From assembly GCA_903910645.1 (NCBI GenBank), contig CAIWAD010000027.1, positions 1 to 34,500 of the forward strand: a DNA stretch of 34,500 nucleotides, written 5' to 3'. Below, piece by piece: positions 33,776-34,500 of this stretch. A program made the position numbers and the translations under genes. How positions within the stretch are numbered: position 1 is the stretch's first letter; each line of letters opens with the position of its first letter. Source of the stretch: an uncultured bacterium (GTDB taxonomy: Bacteria > CAIWAD01). The notes under the pieces were generated by a model. It did no database searches, was not told the DNA's origin, and was given only the letters and a program-made list of their open reading frames with translations.

Positions 33776-34500
33776 ATGTCCCTTTCCCACTCCGACCTTG
33801 CACATCGCCTGCGGGTGGTCCTTGAAGCCGCCCAATTGGGCGCTGTCCAGTTGCGGGAGGAATTCCATCGTCCAGGCGGGCCGCGTGGAGAGGGCAGCCA
33901 TGCCCATGTGGACGAGGAGGTGGAGTATCTGATCCGCCAGCATCTGGGCCGGCACTTCCCGGGTGAAGCCTGGCTGGGGGAGGAAACTCCCGAGGGCGTG
34001 CTGGGGGACCAAGTTGCGGACGTTGAAGGCGGACCGGTGTGGGTGGTGGATCCCAATGACGGCACATCGCCCTACTTGAAAGGGTGCCGTGGATCCGCCG
34101 TGTCCATTGCCCTGGTGGAGGACGGCTTGCCCGTGCTGGGTGTGGTGCAGGCCTGGGACGGTGCCCTTCCCCACGGCGACGTTTTCGCCTGGTGCAAGGG
34201 TGGAGTCTTCACGCGCAATGGGAAAGCGGTGCTGCGCCGCTGGCCGGCGGGCATCCAGCCCGGACAAGTGGCCCTGCTCTCCCACCAGGCGGATGTGCGC
34301 AACACCCTGGCCCATGCCCAGGCCGTGCTTCCCATGCGATTCATGGCCTTGCCCAGCATCGCCTGGCGCATGGCGCTGGTGGCGGCAGGCGAGGGCGATG
34401 TGACCGTCTCTCTTGGAGGCCCGGAGGCCTGGGATCTGGCGGCGGGCCATGCCCTGATCATCGGGGCGGGCGGGACGGTGCTGGATCGCCAGGGCGGGGA
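33776..34500 (+). CDS. Inositol monophosphatase family protein (3' end outside window)
   Basis: 241 codons visible, no stop before the edge. ATG 33776 has CGGAGG 5 bases upstream. Family signatures: LGEETP (acidic motif), WVVDPNDGTSPYLKG (the D-P-x-D-G-T metal motif), AVSIALVEDG.PVLGVV, and GPEAWDLAAGHALIIGAGG (the WD.AAG motif). These enzymes use Mg2+ to remove phosphate from inositol phosphates, 3'-phosphoadenosine phosphate or sugar phosphates. The PNDGTS variant in place of PIDGT.NF suggests a divergent subgroup, so the substrate is open. Whether another domain follows cannot be seen. Confidence 0.85.
   Translation, partial: MSLSHSDLAHRLRVVLEAAQLGAVQLREEFHRPGGPRGEGSHAHVDEEVEYLIRQHLGRHFPGEAWLGEETPEGVLGDQVADVEGGPVWVVDPNDGTSPYLKGCRGSAVSIALVEDGLPVLGVVQAWDGALPHGDVFAWCKGGVFTRNGKAVLRRWPAGIQPGQVALLSHQADVRNTLAHAQAVLPMRFMALPSIAWRMALVAAGEGDVTVSLGGPEAWDLAAGHALIIGAGGTVLDRQGG

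Overview
The window looks like a chromosomal segment of a GC-rich, Gram-negative bacterium. The Gram-negative signs are a TolC/adaptor/RND efflux set, lipoproteins, a MtgA-type glycosyltransferase and a LABN/ArnT-like pair. Three features point towards the FCB (Fibrobacterota-Chlorobiota-Bacteroidota) side of the tree, probably a candidate lineage rather than Bacteroidota proper. They are a secreted beta-propeller protein with a FlgD/T9SS-type C-terminal tail, a dihydroorotase with the D-x-Q-V-H metal motif that I remember from Bacteroidota enzymes, and a tmRNA whose tag starts with Gly and ends in YALAA, as in Bacteroidota. The lineage is inference. I see no insertion sequence, phage gene, CRISPR array, rRNA or ordinary tRNA. 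Coding density is high, many neighbours overlap by 4 bases (ATGA/GTGA), and no gap without a gene exceeds 300 bases.

Layout. 1-2124 (minus): a duplicated-LABN membrane protein and an ArnT/PMT-like glycosyltransferase that runs off the left edge. 2217-5500 (plus): a tight operon of membrane-anchored LuxR regulator, ZntB/CorA transporter, beta-carbonic anhydrase, HMA metal-binding protein and class III nucleotidyl cyclase. 5660-11492 (plus): Mn-type superoxide dismutase with its terminator, a lipoprotein with a PEBP domain, a DUF486 membrane protein, dihydroorotase, a CDP-alcohol phosphatidyltransferase and a HAD phosphatase. 11638-18497 (minus): a DUF485/ActP-like symporter pair, then, after a terminator, a 1225-residue fusion (PHP, Cache, two PAS, two CBS, DUF294 nucleotidyltransferase) coupled to mtgA. 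18670-24232 (minus): a TolC, membrane-fusion protein, RND pump operon. 24502-27550 (minus): DinB-like protein and a membrane pyrophosphatase with its own terminator. 27788-33232 (minus): a five-gene operon of an inactive-looking M1 peptidase relative, a secreted beta-propeller, two tiny membrane proteins and a SnoaL-like protein. 33355-33703 (plus): tmRNA with terminator. 33776 to the right edge (plus): an inositol-monophosphatase-family enzyme.

Most notable. (1) The PHP-Cache-PAS-PAS-CBS-CBS-nucleotidyltransferase fusion sits next to DUF485-ActP. In Pseudomonas and relatives the CBS/DUF294 protein of that locus is accompanied by a separate DEDD exonuclease. Here none is present, and a PHP phosphoesterase domain with all its expected metal ligands is fused to the sensor instead. 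(2) The 808-residue exported protein keeps the M1 peptidase framework with exact HExxH-x18-E spacing, but all three zinc ligands and the catalytic Glu are replaced. (3) The LuxR/ZntB/carbonic anhydrase/HMA/cyclase operon suggests a link between metal or CO2 status and cyclic nucleotide signalling. All functional statements are predictions from sequence reading; no searches were run.
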